A stretch of DNA of 64,000 nt from Pseudarthrobacter equi (GCF_900105535.1 NZ_LT629779.1:124001-188000); one strand, 5' to 3'. Counted from the first letter of the stretch, positions 16,484 to 24,694 are shown. The notes: generated from the letters alone by a model not told the origin. Numbers and translations: made by a program.

Positions 16484-17740
16484 ATGTCCTCAAACCCCCT
16501 CCGGCATGCGTTCGCGCGCATGGGCGGCCGCGATCCGCATGAGAAACACCGGGCAGCCACCCCGCTGGAGCTCTTCTTCGACCTGACCTTCGTGATTGCC
16601 TTCGGCGTCGCGGGAAGCCAGTTCGCCCATGAAATCGCGGAGGCCCACGTGCTGCCCGGGCTGATCGGGTTCGCCTTCGCGATGTTCGCCGTGATCTGGG
16701 CCTGGATCAATTTCACCTGGTTCGCCAGCGCCTACGACACGGACGATTGGGTGTTCCGCGTGGTCACCATGGTCCAGATCGTGGGCGTCCTGATCCTCAC
16801 CATGGGAATCGAACCGATGTTCCACTCGATCGTCGAGGGGCAGCATGTGGACAACCGGGTCATTGTGGGCGGCTACATCCTGATGCGCCTGGCCCTGGTG
16901 GCGCAGTGGATGCGGGCTGCGCGCCAGGATCCTGCCCGCCGCGAGACCTGCCTGCGTTACGCCCGGTACCTGGCCATCGTCCAGCTGGGCTGGGTGGCGG
17001 TGCTGATCCTCGACACCGGCGTCGCAGCCACGCTCCTGATGGTGGTTCCGCTCGTGGCGCTGGAAATGGCCACGCCTTATTTTGCCGAGCGCAGGGCAAC
17101 AACGCCGTGGCATGCCCACCACATCGCCGAACGGTACGGGCTGCTCGCCATCATTGCCCTGGGCGAGTGCCTGATCGGTGCCATCGAGACGTTGCGCGCG
17201 TTTGTAGCCAACAGCGGCTGGACCATGGACGCGGCCCTGGTGGGATTCGGTGGAACGGCACTGGCCTTCGGAATGTGGTGGGTGTACTTCATGCTGCCTG
17301 CCGGGCGGGCCCTGCACCTGCGGCGGCACCGGTCCTACCTGTTCGGCTACGGCCACATCCCCATCTTCGCGGCCATCGCCGCCACCGGTGCCGGCCTCCA
17401 TGTGGCCGCCTACTACATCGACCACGAGGCCCACATCAGCGCCGCGGCGGCCGTGGCGAGCATCGCCATTCCGGTGGCAGTCTTCAAGGCAACCCTCACC
17501 TGGCTGTACAGCGTGATGATGGGAACCGACCGCATGGTCGTCGCGGTCGCAGCGGGCGTCATCGCTGTCCAGGGCGGCGCGGTAGCCCTCGCGGCAGCAG
17601 GCGCCTCCGTCCCCGTGTGCCTGCTGGTCATTGTGGCCGCCCTGGCCGCCTCGATCGTCATCGACGAGAAGCGCGGCAGCGACCGGGTGCACGCGGCCCT
17701 GTCGAAGCTGGAGACAGCGGAGCCTGAACTGCCTGCCTAA
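16484..17740 (+). CDS. Low-temperature requirement A (LtrA) family membrane protein
   Basis: A 418-residue integral membrane protein with about 12 predicted segments. The hallmark N-terminal block HRAATPLELFFDLTFVIAF followed by HEIAEAH, and the later HIAERYGLLAIIALGECLIG block, identify the LtrA family (named from Listeria growth at low temperature). Biochemical function is unknown. It starts 28 bases after the GNAT-AAA+ stop. A TTATCT sequence eight bases before the ATG could be a -10 box of a near-leaderless promoter, although cotranscription is also plausible. Confidence 0.88.
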   Translation: MSSNPLRHAFARMGGRDPHEKHRAATPLELFFDLTFVIAFGVAGSQFAHEIAEAHVLPGLIGFAFAMFAVIWAWINFTWFASAYDTDDWVFRVVTMVQIVGVLILTMGIEPMFHSIVEGQHVDNRVIVGGYILMRLALVAQWMRAARQDPARRETCLRYARYLAIVQLGWVAVLILDTGVAATLLMVVPLVALEMATPYFAERRATTPWHAHHIAERYGLLAIIALGECLIGAIETLRAFVANSGWTMDAALVGFGGTALAFGMWWVYFMLPAGRALHLRRHRSYLFGYGHIPIFAAIAATGAGLHVAAYYIDHEAHISAAAAVASIAIPVAVFKATLTWLYSVMMGTDRMVVAVAAGVIAVQGGAVALAAAGASVPVCLLVIVAALAASIVIDEKRGSDRVHAALSKLETAEPELPA

Positions 17741-17743
17741 GGC

Positions 17744-17959
17744 TTACTGTTTGCCGTACTTCCGGTGCACGGCCTGCTTGGTGACGCCCAGGCACAGCGC
17801 AATGGCTTCCCAGGACAAGCCGGCCTGCCTGGCGCCGCGCACCAGGGCCGCCTCCGCCCGGCCGACTTCCTTCTGCAGCTCGGCAACGGCATACAGGGCC
17901 TCGGCAGGGCCCTTGCCGTCCATTGATCCAACGAGGGTCTTCATCCGTTCCACCTCCAT
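17744..17959 (-). CDS. Small HTH DNA-binding protein
   Basis: A 71-residue protein with a C-terminal helix-turn-helix (QAGLSWEAIALCLGVTKQAVHRKYGKQ) and an amphipathic helix rich in Glu and Ala before it. This type is common in actinobacteria, often next to ClpC-N-domain genes, none of which is seen here. ATG 17959 lies seven bases after a -10 box, giving a leaderless start; ATG 17944 has a good GGAGGTG site and is the alternative. Two GTCAAC...GTTGAC-type palindromes overlap its promoter, so it probably represses itself. Confidence 0.75.
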   Translation of the reverse strand: MEVERMKTLVGSMDGKGPAEALYAVAELQKEVGRAEAALVRGARQAGLSWEAIALCLGVTKQAVHRKYGKQ

Positions 17960-17962
17960 GGC

Positions 17963-17978
17963 GTCAACATTAGTTGAC
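17963..17978. promoter_or_regulatory. Operator palindrome over the -10 box
   Basis: GTCAACATTAGTTGAC is a perfect 6-bp-arm dyad with a 4-base centre. It covers the -10 hexamer (TAATGT on the minus strand, 17972-17967) of the small HTH gene. Confidence 0.65.
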
Positions 17979-17995
17979 ACCATGAAGGCCGTCAA
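17967..17995 (-). promoter_or_regulatory. Promoter of the small HTH gene
   Basis: On the minus strand TTGACG (17995-17990), a 17-base spacer and TAATGT (17972-17967). The expected transcription start coincides with the ATG at 17959. The -35 lies inside the 3' end of gluQ. Confidence 0.65.
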
Positions 17996-18006
17996 TGATT
18001 GTTGAC
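17991..18006. promoter_or_regulatory. Second operator palindrome over the -35 box
   Basis: GTCAATGATTGTTGAC is an imperfect copy of the dyad at 17963-17978, with centres 28 bp apart. It overlaps both the -35 hexamer and the last codons of gluQ. Confidence 0.55.
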
Positions 18007-18885
18007 GATGCCTTTCCAGGCCCAGGGCGCGGTGGGCAGTCCGGCGGGATGGAAGGCCGCCAGCGCCTCGCTTAGCGTCCCGGGCGGCAGTCCGAGCGAT
18101 GCCAGCAGCAGGTTCCGAACCTCACCCGCCGGAATACCCGCAGCGTCAAGGTCACCGAGCGTCACGGCGCCGTCCCGCTTGGCCAGCCGGACGCCGTCGG
18201 AATTCACCACCAGCGGGACGTGGGCATATTCCGGAACCGGAATATTCAAGAGGGAGGCAAGATATGCCTGCCGGGGTGTCGAGGAAAGCAGGTCGTCGCC
18301 GCGGACCACCTGGTCAACCCCCTGCTCGGCATCGTCCACCACCACTGCCAGGTTGTATGCGGTGACACCGTCGTTGCGGCGGAGCACAAAGTCATCCACG
18401 ATGCCGGTGTAGGCGCCGTGCAGGACATCCCGGACCGTGAACTTTGCAACGTCGGCGCGCAGCCGGATGGCCGCCGGCCGGGTGGATCGCTTGTACTCCA
18501 GTTCCGCCAGTCCAAGGTTCCGGCAGGTGCCCGGATAGGCGCCCTGTGGAGCATGCGGGGCGGAGGGGGCTTCCTGGATTTCACGCCGGGTGCAGAAGCA
18601 CTCGTAGGTCAGGCCTGCGGACTGCAGGCGCCCGATGGCCTCCTCATACAAGGCTCCGCGGGCGGTCTGCCGGACCACCGCACCGTCCCAGTCCACCCCT
18701 ATCGCGGCGAGGTCACGCAACTGGACGGCCTCGGCTCCGGCGCGGGCCCTGTCCAGGTCCTCAACGCGCAGGAGGAAGCTGCGGCCGGTGGAGCGGGCGA
18801 AGAGCCAGGCGAGGATGGCGGTACGGAGGTTGCCCACGTGCAGTTCGCCGGAGGGGCTGGGGGCGAAGCGTCCGGCCGAAGTCAT
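17992..18885 (-). CDS. gluQ: Glutamyl-Q tRNA(Asp) synthetase
   Basis: A 297-residue truncated class I glutamyl-tRNA synthetase lacking the anticodon-binding domain. The HIGH-like motif is in RFAPSPSGELHVGNL and the KMSKS-like motif in RLAKRDGA; a zinc-type cysteine set appears as CFCTRRE and GTCRNL. The known family product attaches glutamate to queuosine of tRNA(Asp), so the cell should contain queuosine-modified tRNA. A CATAGG box about eight bases before the ATG may be a -10, giving a leaderless message. The stop overlaps the promoter of the small HTH gene. Confidence 0.9.
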   Translation of the reverse strand: MTSAGRFAPSPSGELHVGNLRTAILAWLFARSTGRSFLLRVEDLDRARAGAEAVQLRDLAAIGVDWDGAVVRQTARGALYEEAIGRLQSAGLTYECFCTRREIQEAPSAPHAPQGAYPGTCRNLGLAELEYKRSTRPAAIRLRADVAKFTVRDVLHGAYTGIVDDFVLRRNDGVTAYNLAVVVDDAEQGVDQVVRGDDLLSSTPRQAYLASLLNIPVPEYAHVPLVVNSDGVRLAKRDGAVTLGDLDAAGIPAGEVRNLLLASLGLPPGTLSEALAAFHPAGLPTAPWAWKGIVNNH

Positions 18886-18911
18886 GCCTCCAGCCTATGC
18901 GGAACAGCACA

Positions 18912-18970
18912 AGAGCCCCTCAGCCACCGATATGACCGGATATCCGGCGGATCGGTAGCCCAGGGGCTCT
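18912..18970. repeat. 59-bp nested palindrome
   Basis: Three dyads share one centre near 18941: AGAGCCCCT/AGGGGCTCT (18912-18920, 18962-18970), ACCGAT/ATCGGT (18926-18931, 18951-18956) and the perfect palindrome CCGGATATCCGG (18936-18947). As RNA it would fold into one long interrupted hairpin. It lies 27 bp upstream of gluQ, in a 325-bp region (18886-19210) without a gene. The rest of that region shows only the inverted repeat at 19160-19176 and a GCACCA/TGGTGC pair near 19121-19142. Confidence 0.7.
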
Positions 18971-19159
18971 CGTCAGTGGGTGCGGAAAGACGATGCGTGA
19001 ACAAGAGTCAATCAGCGGCGGCCTCCTTGCGGGAAGCTGTGCGCGGCGCCCGGGTGGTGTGCCGGAGGCCGGTGGCCTGAGGGCAGTGGCGGTAGCCGCT
19101 GCCGTGTTGCCAACATTTCAGCACCAGCCATACAGTTGGTGCAACCGGCTCCCCATCCT

Positions 19160-19176
19160 TTAGTCAATCTGACTAA
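19160..19176. promoter_or_regulatory. Inverted repeat upstream of Lrp gene
   Basis: TTAGTCA-ATC-TGACTAA is a perfect 7-bp-arm dyad 34 bases before the TTG start of the Lrp-type gene. Autoregulatory binding by the Lrp protein is plausible. Confidence 0.5.
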
Positions 19177-19210
19177 TCCATGTGCGCCGTGTCAGCAGAA
19201 AGGAGGCAAA

Positions 19211-19669
19211 TTGCAGGAACTCGACGCCACGGACCGGCGGATACTCCGCGCGCTGGACGAGGACCCCCGGGTGCCCATCATGGTGCTGGCGCAGCGGCTG
19301 GGGCTGGCGCGCGGCACGGTGCAGTCGCGCCTGGAGCGGATGACGGCGGCCGGCGCGCTCCGGCCCAACAGCAGCAGGGTCCTTCCCGCGGCATTGGGCC
19401 GCGGTGTGGCAGCGTCGGTGAGCGCAGAACTGGACCAAAGCCACCTCAATGAAGCCATCGCCGCCCTGCGGAACATTCCGGAGGTCCTCGAATGCCACGC
19501 ACCCGCCGGCGACACGGACCTCCTGATCCGGGTGGTGGCCACCAGTCCGGATGACCTCTACCGGGTATCGGAGGAAATCCGGCTGTGCCCGGGAATCGTC
19601 CGAACCTCCACCAGCATGTTCCTGCGCGAAGTCATTCCCTACCGCACCACGGGGCTGCTGGACGGATAG
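19211..19669 (+). CDS. Lrp/AsnC-family transcriptional regulator
   Basis: A 152-residue Lrp-type regulator. The N-terminal HTH is ELDATDRRILRALDEDPRVP followed by LAQRLGLARGTVQSRLERM; the C-terminal RAM ligand/oligomer domain ends GIVRTSTSMFLREVIPYR. It appears to start at TTG 19211 with AGGAGG four bases upstream, since no ATG or GTG gives a family-like N-terminus. The dyad at 19160-19176 is a candidate own operator. Lrp proteins respond to amino acids; which one is unknown. The WXG100-like gene follows after 69 bases. Confidence 0.85.
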   Translation: MQELDATDRRILRALDEDPRVPIMVLAQRLGLARGTVQSRLERMTAAGALRPNSSRVLPAALGRGVAASVSAELDQSHLNEAIAALRNIPEVLECHAPAGDTDLLIRVVATSPDDLYRVSEEIRLCPGIVRTSTSMFLREVIPYRTTGLLDG

Positions 19670-19738
19670 CCCTCCCCATCGCCCGGCCTTACCTTCCCGG
19701 CTAGGCTGGCACGGTACATCCACACAGGGGGAATCATC

Positions 19739-21220
19739 ATGGCGGGTACCTTTTACGGCGGCGACGTGGCCCAGCTCCGGCGGCTCGCCAAGGACCTCGC
19801 CGGCGGCGCCAACCGGCTCAACGCCCTGGGCCAGCAGCTCAACAGCACCATCAGCTCCGGCCTGTGGAAGGGGCATGACGGCGACAGGTTCCGCAGCGAA
19901 TGGACCTCCTCCCACATCAAGCTGCTGAGGTCCGCCACGGCCGGGCTCGAAACGGCGTCCAAGGCGTTGCTGGCCAACGCGGACGAACAGGAACGGGCCA
20001 GCAACGGCGGCGGCGGTGGCGGCGGGGGCGCAGGCCAATCAGGCGGAGGCGGCGGAACGGCCCAGGACCTGACCGACACCCTGAACTCGATGACGCCGGA
20101 CGAGCGCCGGGACTACCTGCAGAGCGAAGACTTCCGGCAGTGGGCCCTGGCCAACCCGGAAGCCGCCAAGGCCGCCATGGACGCTGCCGCAGACTCCGGC
20201 CTGATCGACAAGAACTCCCCGGAGTACGCCGATTTCCTCAGCGATTACTGGAACAACCAGGCCATGCTGGACATGGGCATCGATCCGGCTACCTGGGACA
20301 CCGCCAACGGCACCGAAGCCAACTGGGACACCATCCGCAGCGTCTATGACTTCTACGGCCAGGCCTACCTCGCCAACCCGGACCTGCAATGGGCCGGCAT
20401 GGCCAACATGATCGGACCGTCCTTCGCGGGCGGCTTCCGCGACATGGCCATGATGCGGGACCTCGCGCAGCAGATCGCCAACAATCCGGCATCCAACATC
20501 CCGCTGCCCATCCTGGACCAGATCGAACAGCTGGCCGGAATGACCGATGACGAGATCCGCTTCTACGAAACCAGCATGCTGGACATGAACAAGGAGATCT
20601 TCCTGGACCAGGCGCGCCAGCACCAGGCGTACCTCAACGGCGGCCTGGACGAGATCAACCGGCTCCATGATTCCGGTGCCATCGATGCCGGAACGGCGGA
20701 GGCCTGGGCCAATATTGATTCCGGCGACCCGGACCGCGTCCAGGAAGGCAACACAGCCCTCCTGTACCGCGAGCAGAACGAAATCATCGCCGACGATTAC
20801 GACAACATGCGCAGCCACCCCGGCGGCGAAGCCGTGACCTACATGGTGACCCTGGCCGGCGAGCCCTCCATTCCCGGGGCCAGGAGCTACGCCGAGGTGT
20901 TTCCCTACACCTTCAGCGTGGAAAGCCCCGGGCCGCAGAACGTGCCGTTCACCAACTGGGACAACCCCACGCAGTTCCGCACCGACTTCACCACAGGTTT
21001 CCCGGACGGCAACATTGCCAACGCGGACCAGCGCTGGGAACTCATCCGGCAGGACACCCTGCCCGCCTACCAGGACCTGCTGGCCTCAGACCCGGACCGG
21101 GCGGCCCAGATCATCGGCTCCGACTTTGACACTCGGGTGGACCAGTACCGGCCCACCAACAACATCCCCCAGATCATGGACCGCTTCCTGGACGGCTTCG
21201 ACGCGGAGGTCCACCAGTGA
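19739..21220 (+). CDS. WXG100-like protein with Gly linker and large unknown domain
   Basis: 493 residues. Residues 1-88 look like a WXG100/LXG helical hairpin: the first helix ends at GLWKGHDGDRF with W-K-G at 43-45, the second helix runs about 50-85. A glycine-serine linker (90-106) leads to about 385 residues with no domain I recognise, rich in Asp, Asn and aromatic residues and mostly helical in pattern. No signal peptide. Such architecture is seen in substrates of type VII secretion, but no ESX core gene is in the window. The stop overlaps the start of a lipoprotein gene by four bases, so the two are coupled. Confidence 0.75.
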   Translation: MAGTFYGGDVAQLRRLAKDLAGGANRLNALGQQLNSTISSGLWKGHDGDRFRSEWTSSHIKLLRSATAGLETASKALLANADEQERASNGGGGGGGGAGQSGGGGGTAQDLTDTLNSMTPDERRDYLQSEDFRQWALANPEAAKAAMDAAADSGLIDKNSPEYADFLSDYWNNQAMLDMGIDPATWDTANGTEANWDTIRSVYDFYGQAYLANPDLQWAGMANMIGPSFAGGFRDMAMMRDLAQQIANNPASNIPLPILDQIEQLAGMTDDEIRFYETSMLDMNKEIFLDQARQHQAYLNGGLDEINRLHDSGAIDAGTAEAWANIDSGDPDRVQEGNTALLYREQNEIIADDYDNMRSHPGGEAVTYMVTLAGEPSIPGARSYAEVFPYTFSVESPGPQNVPFTNWDNPTQFRTDFTTGFPDGNIANADQRWELIRQDTLPAYQDLLASDPDRAAQIIGSDFDTRVDQYRPTNNIPQIMDRFLDGFDAEVHQ

Positions 21221-21894
21221 CGACCACCCGCACGGCCGCAGCCGGGAAGCGAAGGCGCGCATCCGGCGTCGTACTCCTCCTGCCGGTCCTGGCCGCCAGC
21301 CTGGCCCTGGGCGGCTGCCAGCTGTCCGCACCCGATCCCGCCACTCCGTCCTCCGCCACATCACCTTCTGCAGGGAGCACCGTGAAAACCTCTGAATTTT
21401 CCACCCTTGATGCCGCCGGCGTAGAGACCATCCGCAGCACCGGTGCCGCACGGCTGGACATGAGCTCCGGCACGCTGGACAAGGCAGCCGTCCAGGTGAC
21501 GCCGGACAGCTACGGACCCGAGATCAACACCCGCGGCGCCGGAAAGATCAACCTGACCATCGTGGCGCCCAGCGGCGAAATCACGGGCGAAACGGACCGC
21601 ATCCGCTTCAACACCACTGACAAGCGCACGGACTTCAGCGAGGTCACCTACTTCCTCACCGCACAATCCGCCGAGGAGTACTTCGCCCTGATCCGTGAGG
21701 GCGTGCAGCGTTACGGCATCGACGGGGACTCCGCCGAGCGGTGGATCAGTAGCACCGAAAGCGACCCGGAGGGAAAGAGCGATTTCTCCATCACCTCCGG
21801 AACGGCCACCGGCCTGGACGTGAACTACGACCTGAGGTACGACGGCGGCAAGGACACCCAGGTGATCATCGTCCACGTCCGCCCGGCCGCCTAA
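21217..21894 (+). CDS. Lipoprotein coupled to the WXG100-like gene
   Basis: A 225-residue predicted lipoprotein: basic N-terminus (KRRRAS), hydrophobic stretch, lipobox LGGC with Cys34, then a Ser/Pro/Thr-rich spacer and a soluble domain of about 165 residues. The latter is rich in Thr, Ser and charged residues with a beta-strand pattern. I do not recognise the family. The GTG start overlaps the preceding stop (GTGA), implying the two proteins work together, for example as partner or immunity protein at the outer face of the membrane; this is inference. Confidence 0.8.
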   Translation: MTTTRTAAAGKRRRASGVVLLLPVLAASLALGGCQLSAPDPATPSSATSPSAGSTVKTSEFSTLDAAGVETIRSTGAARLDMSSGTLDKAAVQVTPDSYGPEINTRGAGKINLTIVAPSGEITGETDRIRFNTTDKRTDFSEVTYFLTAQSAEEYFALIREGVQRYGIDGDSAERWISSTESDPEGKSDFSITSGTATGLDVNYDLRYDGGKDTQVIIVHVRPAA

Positions 21895-21915
21895 GGCAAC
21901 GGGCAACCGGCAGCG

Positions 21916-22371
21916 CTACACCGGCGGCCCGGCGTTCGATTTGAGGTTCTTCATCACCAGGGTGGAGGTCAGCCGTTCCACGCCGGGCAGGGATGTCAGC
22001 TCTGCGTCGTAAAAGCGCTGGTACGCGGGCAGGTCCTCCGCGATGACCTTCAGCAGGTAGTCCGGTGAACCGAAGAGCCGCTGCGCCTCCACGATGTTCG
22101 GGTTGTCCGCCACGCGGTTCTCGAAGATCTCCATGGTGGGCCGGTCCACCTGGCGCAGCGTGACGAAGACGATCGCTTCAAACCCCAGGCCCACGGCGCC
22201 TGGATCGATGTCCGCTTTGTAGCCCCGGATCACCCCTGACTGCTCCAGGTCGCGCAGCCGGCGGTGGCACGGAGCCACCGTCAGCCCCACCTTGGCGGCA
22301 AGCGCCGTGGCGGTCATCCGCCCGTCCTCCTTGAGGTGGCGCAAGATATTTCTGTCAATGGCATCTATCAC
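21916..22371 (-). CDS. Lrp/AsnC-family transcriptional regulator
   Basis: A 151-residue Lrp-type protein with HTH (AIDRNILRHLKEDGRMTATALAAKVGLTVAPCHRRLRDLE) and a RAM domain with the GSPDYLLKVIAEDLPAYQRFY block. It is divergent from a LysE-type exporter 106 bp away, the standard layout for Lrp regulators that activate amino acid export when a substrate accumulates. The ligand is unknown. It converges on the lipoprotein gene with a 21-bp gap. Confidence 0.9.
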   Translation of the reverse strand: MIDAIDRNILRHLKEDGRMTATALAAKVGLTVAPCHRRLRDLEQSGVIRGYKADIDPGAVGLGFEAIVFVTLRQVDRPTMEIFENRVADNPNIVEAQRLFGSPDYLLKVIAEDLPAYQRFYDAELTSLPGVERLTSTLVMKNLKSNAGPPV

Positions 22372-22477
22372 GCAAAAATCCTACTGCTTGGCTCGCGTGC
22401 CGCGCGAAAACCGGACAGCACTTCCGGGCTGAAAGTTCCTACAGTTACTCCTGAAAGATCCCCTGACAGGAGGAACC

Positions 22478-23125
22478 ATGAATCCGGAGCTGTTCCTGGC
22501 CTTTGTGCTGGTGGCCGCGGCCCTCGCCTGCACCCCCGGCGTGGACTGGGCGTACTCCATCACGGCAGGGCTTGGACAGCGCAGTTTCGTGCCAGCCGTG
22601 GCCGGGCTGTGCGGCGGCTACGTCCTGCACACCGCGTTGCTGGTGGCTGGCCTCGCCGCGGTGCTGACCGGCATGCCCGGTGTCCTGGGCTGGCTGACGC
22701 TTGTGGGCGCCGGCTACCTGATGTGGCTGGGCATCAGCACGCTCCGCTCCTGGCGCGGGGCGTCCTTCAGTGCGGCAGGCGCCGTCGGACGTCCCGGCGC
22801 AACGCGGCTGCGCACCTTCCTGCAAGGCATGGGCACCAGCGGCATCAACCCGAAGGGCCTGCTGTTCTACGTTGCCCTGATCCCGCAGTTCGTCAGCGCG
22901 GACGCCTCACTGCCGGTACCGGTGCAGTCCGGGCTGCTGGGCATGACGTTCGTGGCGCTGGCCGGGCTGGTCTACACGGCCGTGGCACTGCTGTCCCGCA
23001 CGCTGCTGCAGAGCAGGCCCGGGGCAGCGCGGGCTGTAACCCTGGCCAGCGGGATCATCATGGTCCTGCTGGGCACAGTGCTGCTCGGCGAACAGCTGGT
23101 TCCCCTGGTGGCGGGCCGCGCCTAG
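22478..23125 (+). CDS. LysE/RhtB-family amino acid exporter
   Basis: A 215-residue protein with six predicted membrane segments. The N-terminal block (LACTPGVDWAYSITAGLGQRS) and GTSGINPKGLLFYVALIPQFV are hallmarks of the RhtB/LysE superfamily. It probably exports one or more amino acids under control of the divergent Lrp protein. The ATG has a perfect AGGAGG four bases upstream. Its stop overlaps the stop of the convergent gene inside CTAG at 23122-23125. Confidence 0.9.
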   Translation: MNPELFLAFVLVAAALACTPGVDWAYSITAGLGQRSFVPAVAGLCGGYVLHTALLVAGLAAVLTGMPGVLGWLTLVGAGYLMWLGISTLRSWRGASFSAAGAVGRPGATRLRTFLQGMGTSGINPKGLLFYVALIPQFVSADASLPVPVQSGLLGMTFVALAGLVYTAVALLSRTLLQSRPGAARAVTLASGIIMVLLGTVLLGEQLVPLVAGRA

Positions 23126-24096
23126 TCCTCGCTGAGGTTTTTCCAGTCCCGTTCCCAGATGCGGCGCATTTCCTCGTCCTTGCGGATGGGAACCGGAGCG
23201 GCGATTTCCCTCTGCGGCACCGGATCTTCGTGCCGCCTGCCCCAGTCGCGCGGATTGAGCGAGCGCCGGCTGGAGTCCAGCAGGAGCAGCGCCTTATCCG
23301 TCAGGGCATCGTTCCGGAGCACGAGGTGCGTCTTGCGGCGCCGCAGCACTTCGGTGATGGCCTGCTGCGCGGCGTCGAGCCGGCCTTCCCGGCGAAGGGC
23401 GCGGGCACGGACCAGGAGCAACGCGGCAGACAGGTCATCGGCGTTCAGGAGCCCCTCGGTCCAGTCGATCACGGTGCGGCTCCGGCCCAGGCTGAGTGCC
23501 AGCGAGCACCGGGCAAGGGCCATGGGGAGCGACGGCGGCAGCCCGGTGAGGGCGTCCAGCGCCGCCTCGGTCCGGCCGGTCTCGCGCAGCGCGTGGGCCA
23601 GTGCCAGGAACACCGATTCCTCGCTGAACAGGACTGGAACCTCCACCCGTTCGGCCAGTTCGATCCGGGTGACGATGCGCCGCAGGTACGTGGCGGAGTA
23701 GCGGTTCGCGTCCTCATCGTTCCGGGTGGTGAGCCCGCGCTGCAGCAGCTCCGAGGCGCGGAGGTACCCGCCGTGCTGGTACACCAGCAGCCCGGACATC
23801 AGGTAGCACAGGCCTGCCCAGCCCGGGTAGGTGCGGGCCAGTGCGATCAGCCGTTCGGGTTCACGGCTGGAGAAGACGGCGTCGTGCACCTCTTTGGCCG
23901 GCCGGGGCATCCGCCGGAGCCGCGGCACCTCGCCGTTGATCGCGAGCAGCGACGGGTTGCGGGCGCCCAGCACTCCGGTCAGCAGGCCGCCCACTCCCCC
24001 GGCAAGGTCGTGGACAGGCGTGCGCAGGTGCGCCTGGCCGAACGGCGTCAGGTCACGGCTGTCCCAGTAGATCGGTGCGCTGTCCCCGGCAGTCAT
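23122..24096 (-). CDS. Hypothetical helical-repeat (TPR-like) protein
   Basis: A 324-residue soluble protein with no signal peptide or membrane segment. From about residue 75 to 250 the pattern is of paired amphipathic helices (YLRASELLQRGLTTR, ESVFLALAHALRETGRTEAALDAL, ALLLVRARALRREGRLDAAQQAI) resembling tetratricopeptide repeats. The C-terminus is charged and contains RRSLNPRDWGRRHEDPVPQ. I do not recognise a specific family; a scaffold or regulator role is only a guess. The stop codon overlaps that of lysE. Confidence 0.75.
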   Translation of the reverse strand: MTAGDSAPIYWDSRDLTPFGQAHLRTPVHDLAGGVGGLLTGVLGARNPSLLAINGEVPRLRRMPRPAKEVHDAVFSSREPERLIALARTYPGWAGLCYLMSGLLVYQHGGYLRASELLQRGLTTRNDEDANRYSATYLRRIVTRIELAERVEVPVLFSEESVFLALAHALRETGRTEAALDALTGLPPSLPMALARCSLALSLGRSRTVIDWTEGLLNADDLSAALLLVRARALRREGRLDAAQQAITEVLRRRKTHLVLRNDALTDKALLLLDSSRRSLNPRDWGRRHEDPVPQREIAAPVPIRKDEEMRRIWERDWKNLSED

Positions 24097-24145
24097 CTTT
24101 CCATGCTAACGAACGCATGGCCGCGGCCGGACGCCGCAAGGGAAC

Positions 24146-24649
24146 CTACCCGTTCACCGCGGCAATCCACACCCCGATGACCCAGGCGCTGGCGGCCAGG
24201 CATGCCAGCCCGAATTCGGCGAGCATCCCGATGCCGGTGGCTTTGAGGGCGGCCCAGCTGGACCGGGCCGCGGTGGGCAGGTTGCGGGTGCGCAGGACTT
24301 CGCTGAGCAGCAGGCCTGCGGCGAACCCAACGAACAGGCCCACCACCGGGATGATGAACATGCCGGCCACACCGGCCACCAGGCCCACCACGATGCTGCG
24401 GCTGGGAATGGCATGCTCCTTGAGCTTCCGCCCGGTGAGCACGGCGCCGGCGGCCATCCCAGCGGCCACGAAGATGATGCCGATGGCAAACACCACCCAT
24501 CCGGCGGCACCTGCGCCGCCCCAGATGGCCCACGCCAGCAGGCTGGCCCCGATCAGGATGCTGCCCGGCAGGACGGGGATGATGGTCCCCGCCACACCCA
24601 CCAGGATCGCAAGGCCGCACAGGATGGTCACCACGGTCTCGGAAGTCAT
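24146..24649 (-). CDS. DUF456-type small membrane protein
   Basis: A 167-residue hydrophobic protein with about five membrane segments and the glycine-rich blocks typical of DUF456 (GVAGTIIPVLPGSILIGASL, then SIVVGLVAGVAGMFIIPVVG). Function unknown. ATG 24649 (MTSETVVTIL) is preferred over the in-frame GTG at 24673. It is transcribed with the same polarity as the neighbouring genes but is separated from malic enzyme by a strong terminator. Confidence 0.85.
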   Translation of the reverse strand: MTSETVVTILCGLAILVGVAGTIIPVLPGSILIGASLLAWAIWGGAGAAGWVVFAIGIIFVAAGMAAGAVLTGRKLKEHAIPSRSIVVGLVAGVAGMFIIPVVGLFVGFAAGLLLSEVLRTRNLPTAARSSWAALKATGIGMLAEFGLACLAASAWVIGVWIAAVNG

Positions 24650-24694
24650 GGCACCCAGTCTAGGGTGGCGCACCTGCCAGCCCGGACCGTGTTA

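Noticed and set aside
18886..19210. tRNA gene in the structured intergenic region
   Set aside because: The nested palindrome does not fold into a cloverleaf and lacks T-loop and anticodon-arm features.
22264..24180. A 638-codon plus-strand frame across lrp, lysE and the helical-repeat gene
   Set aside because: It is a frame-shifted or antisense shadow of three supported genes and has no family signature.
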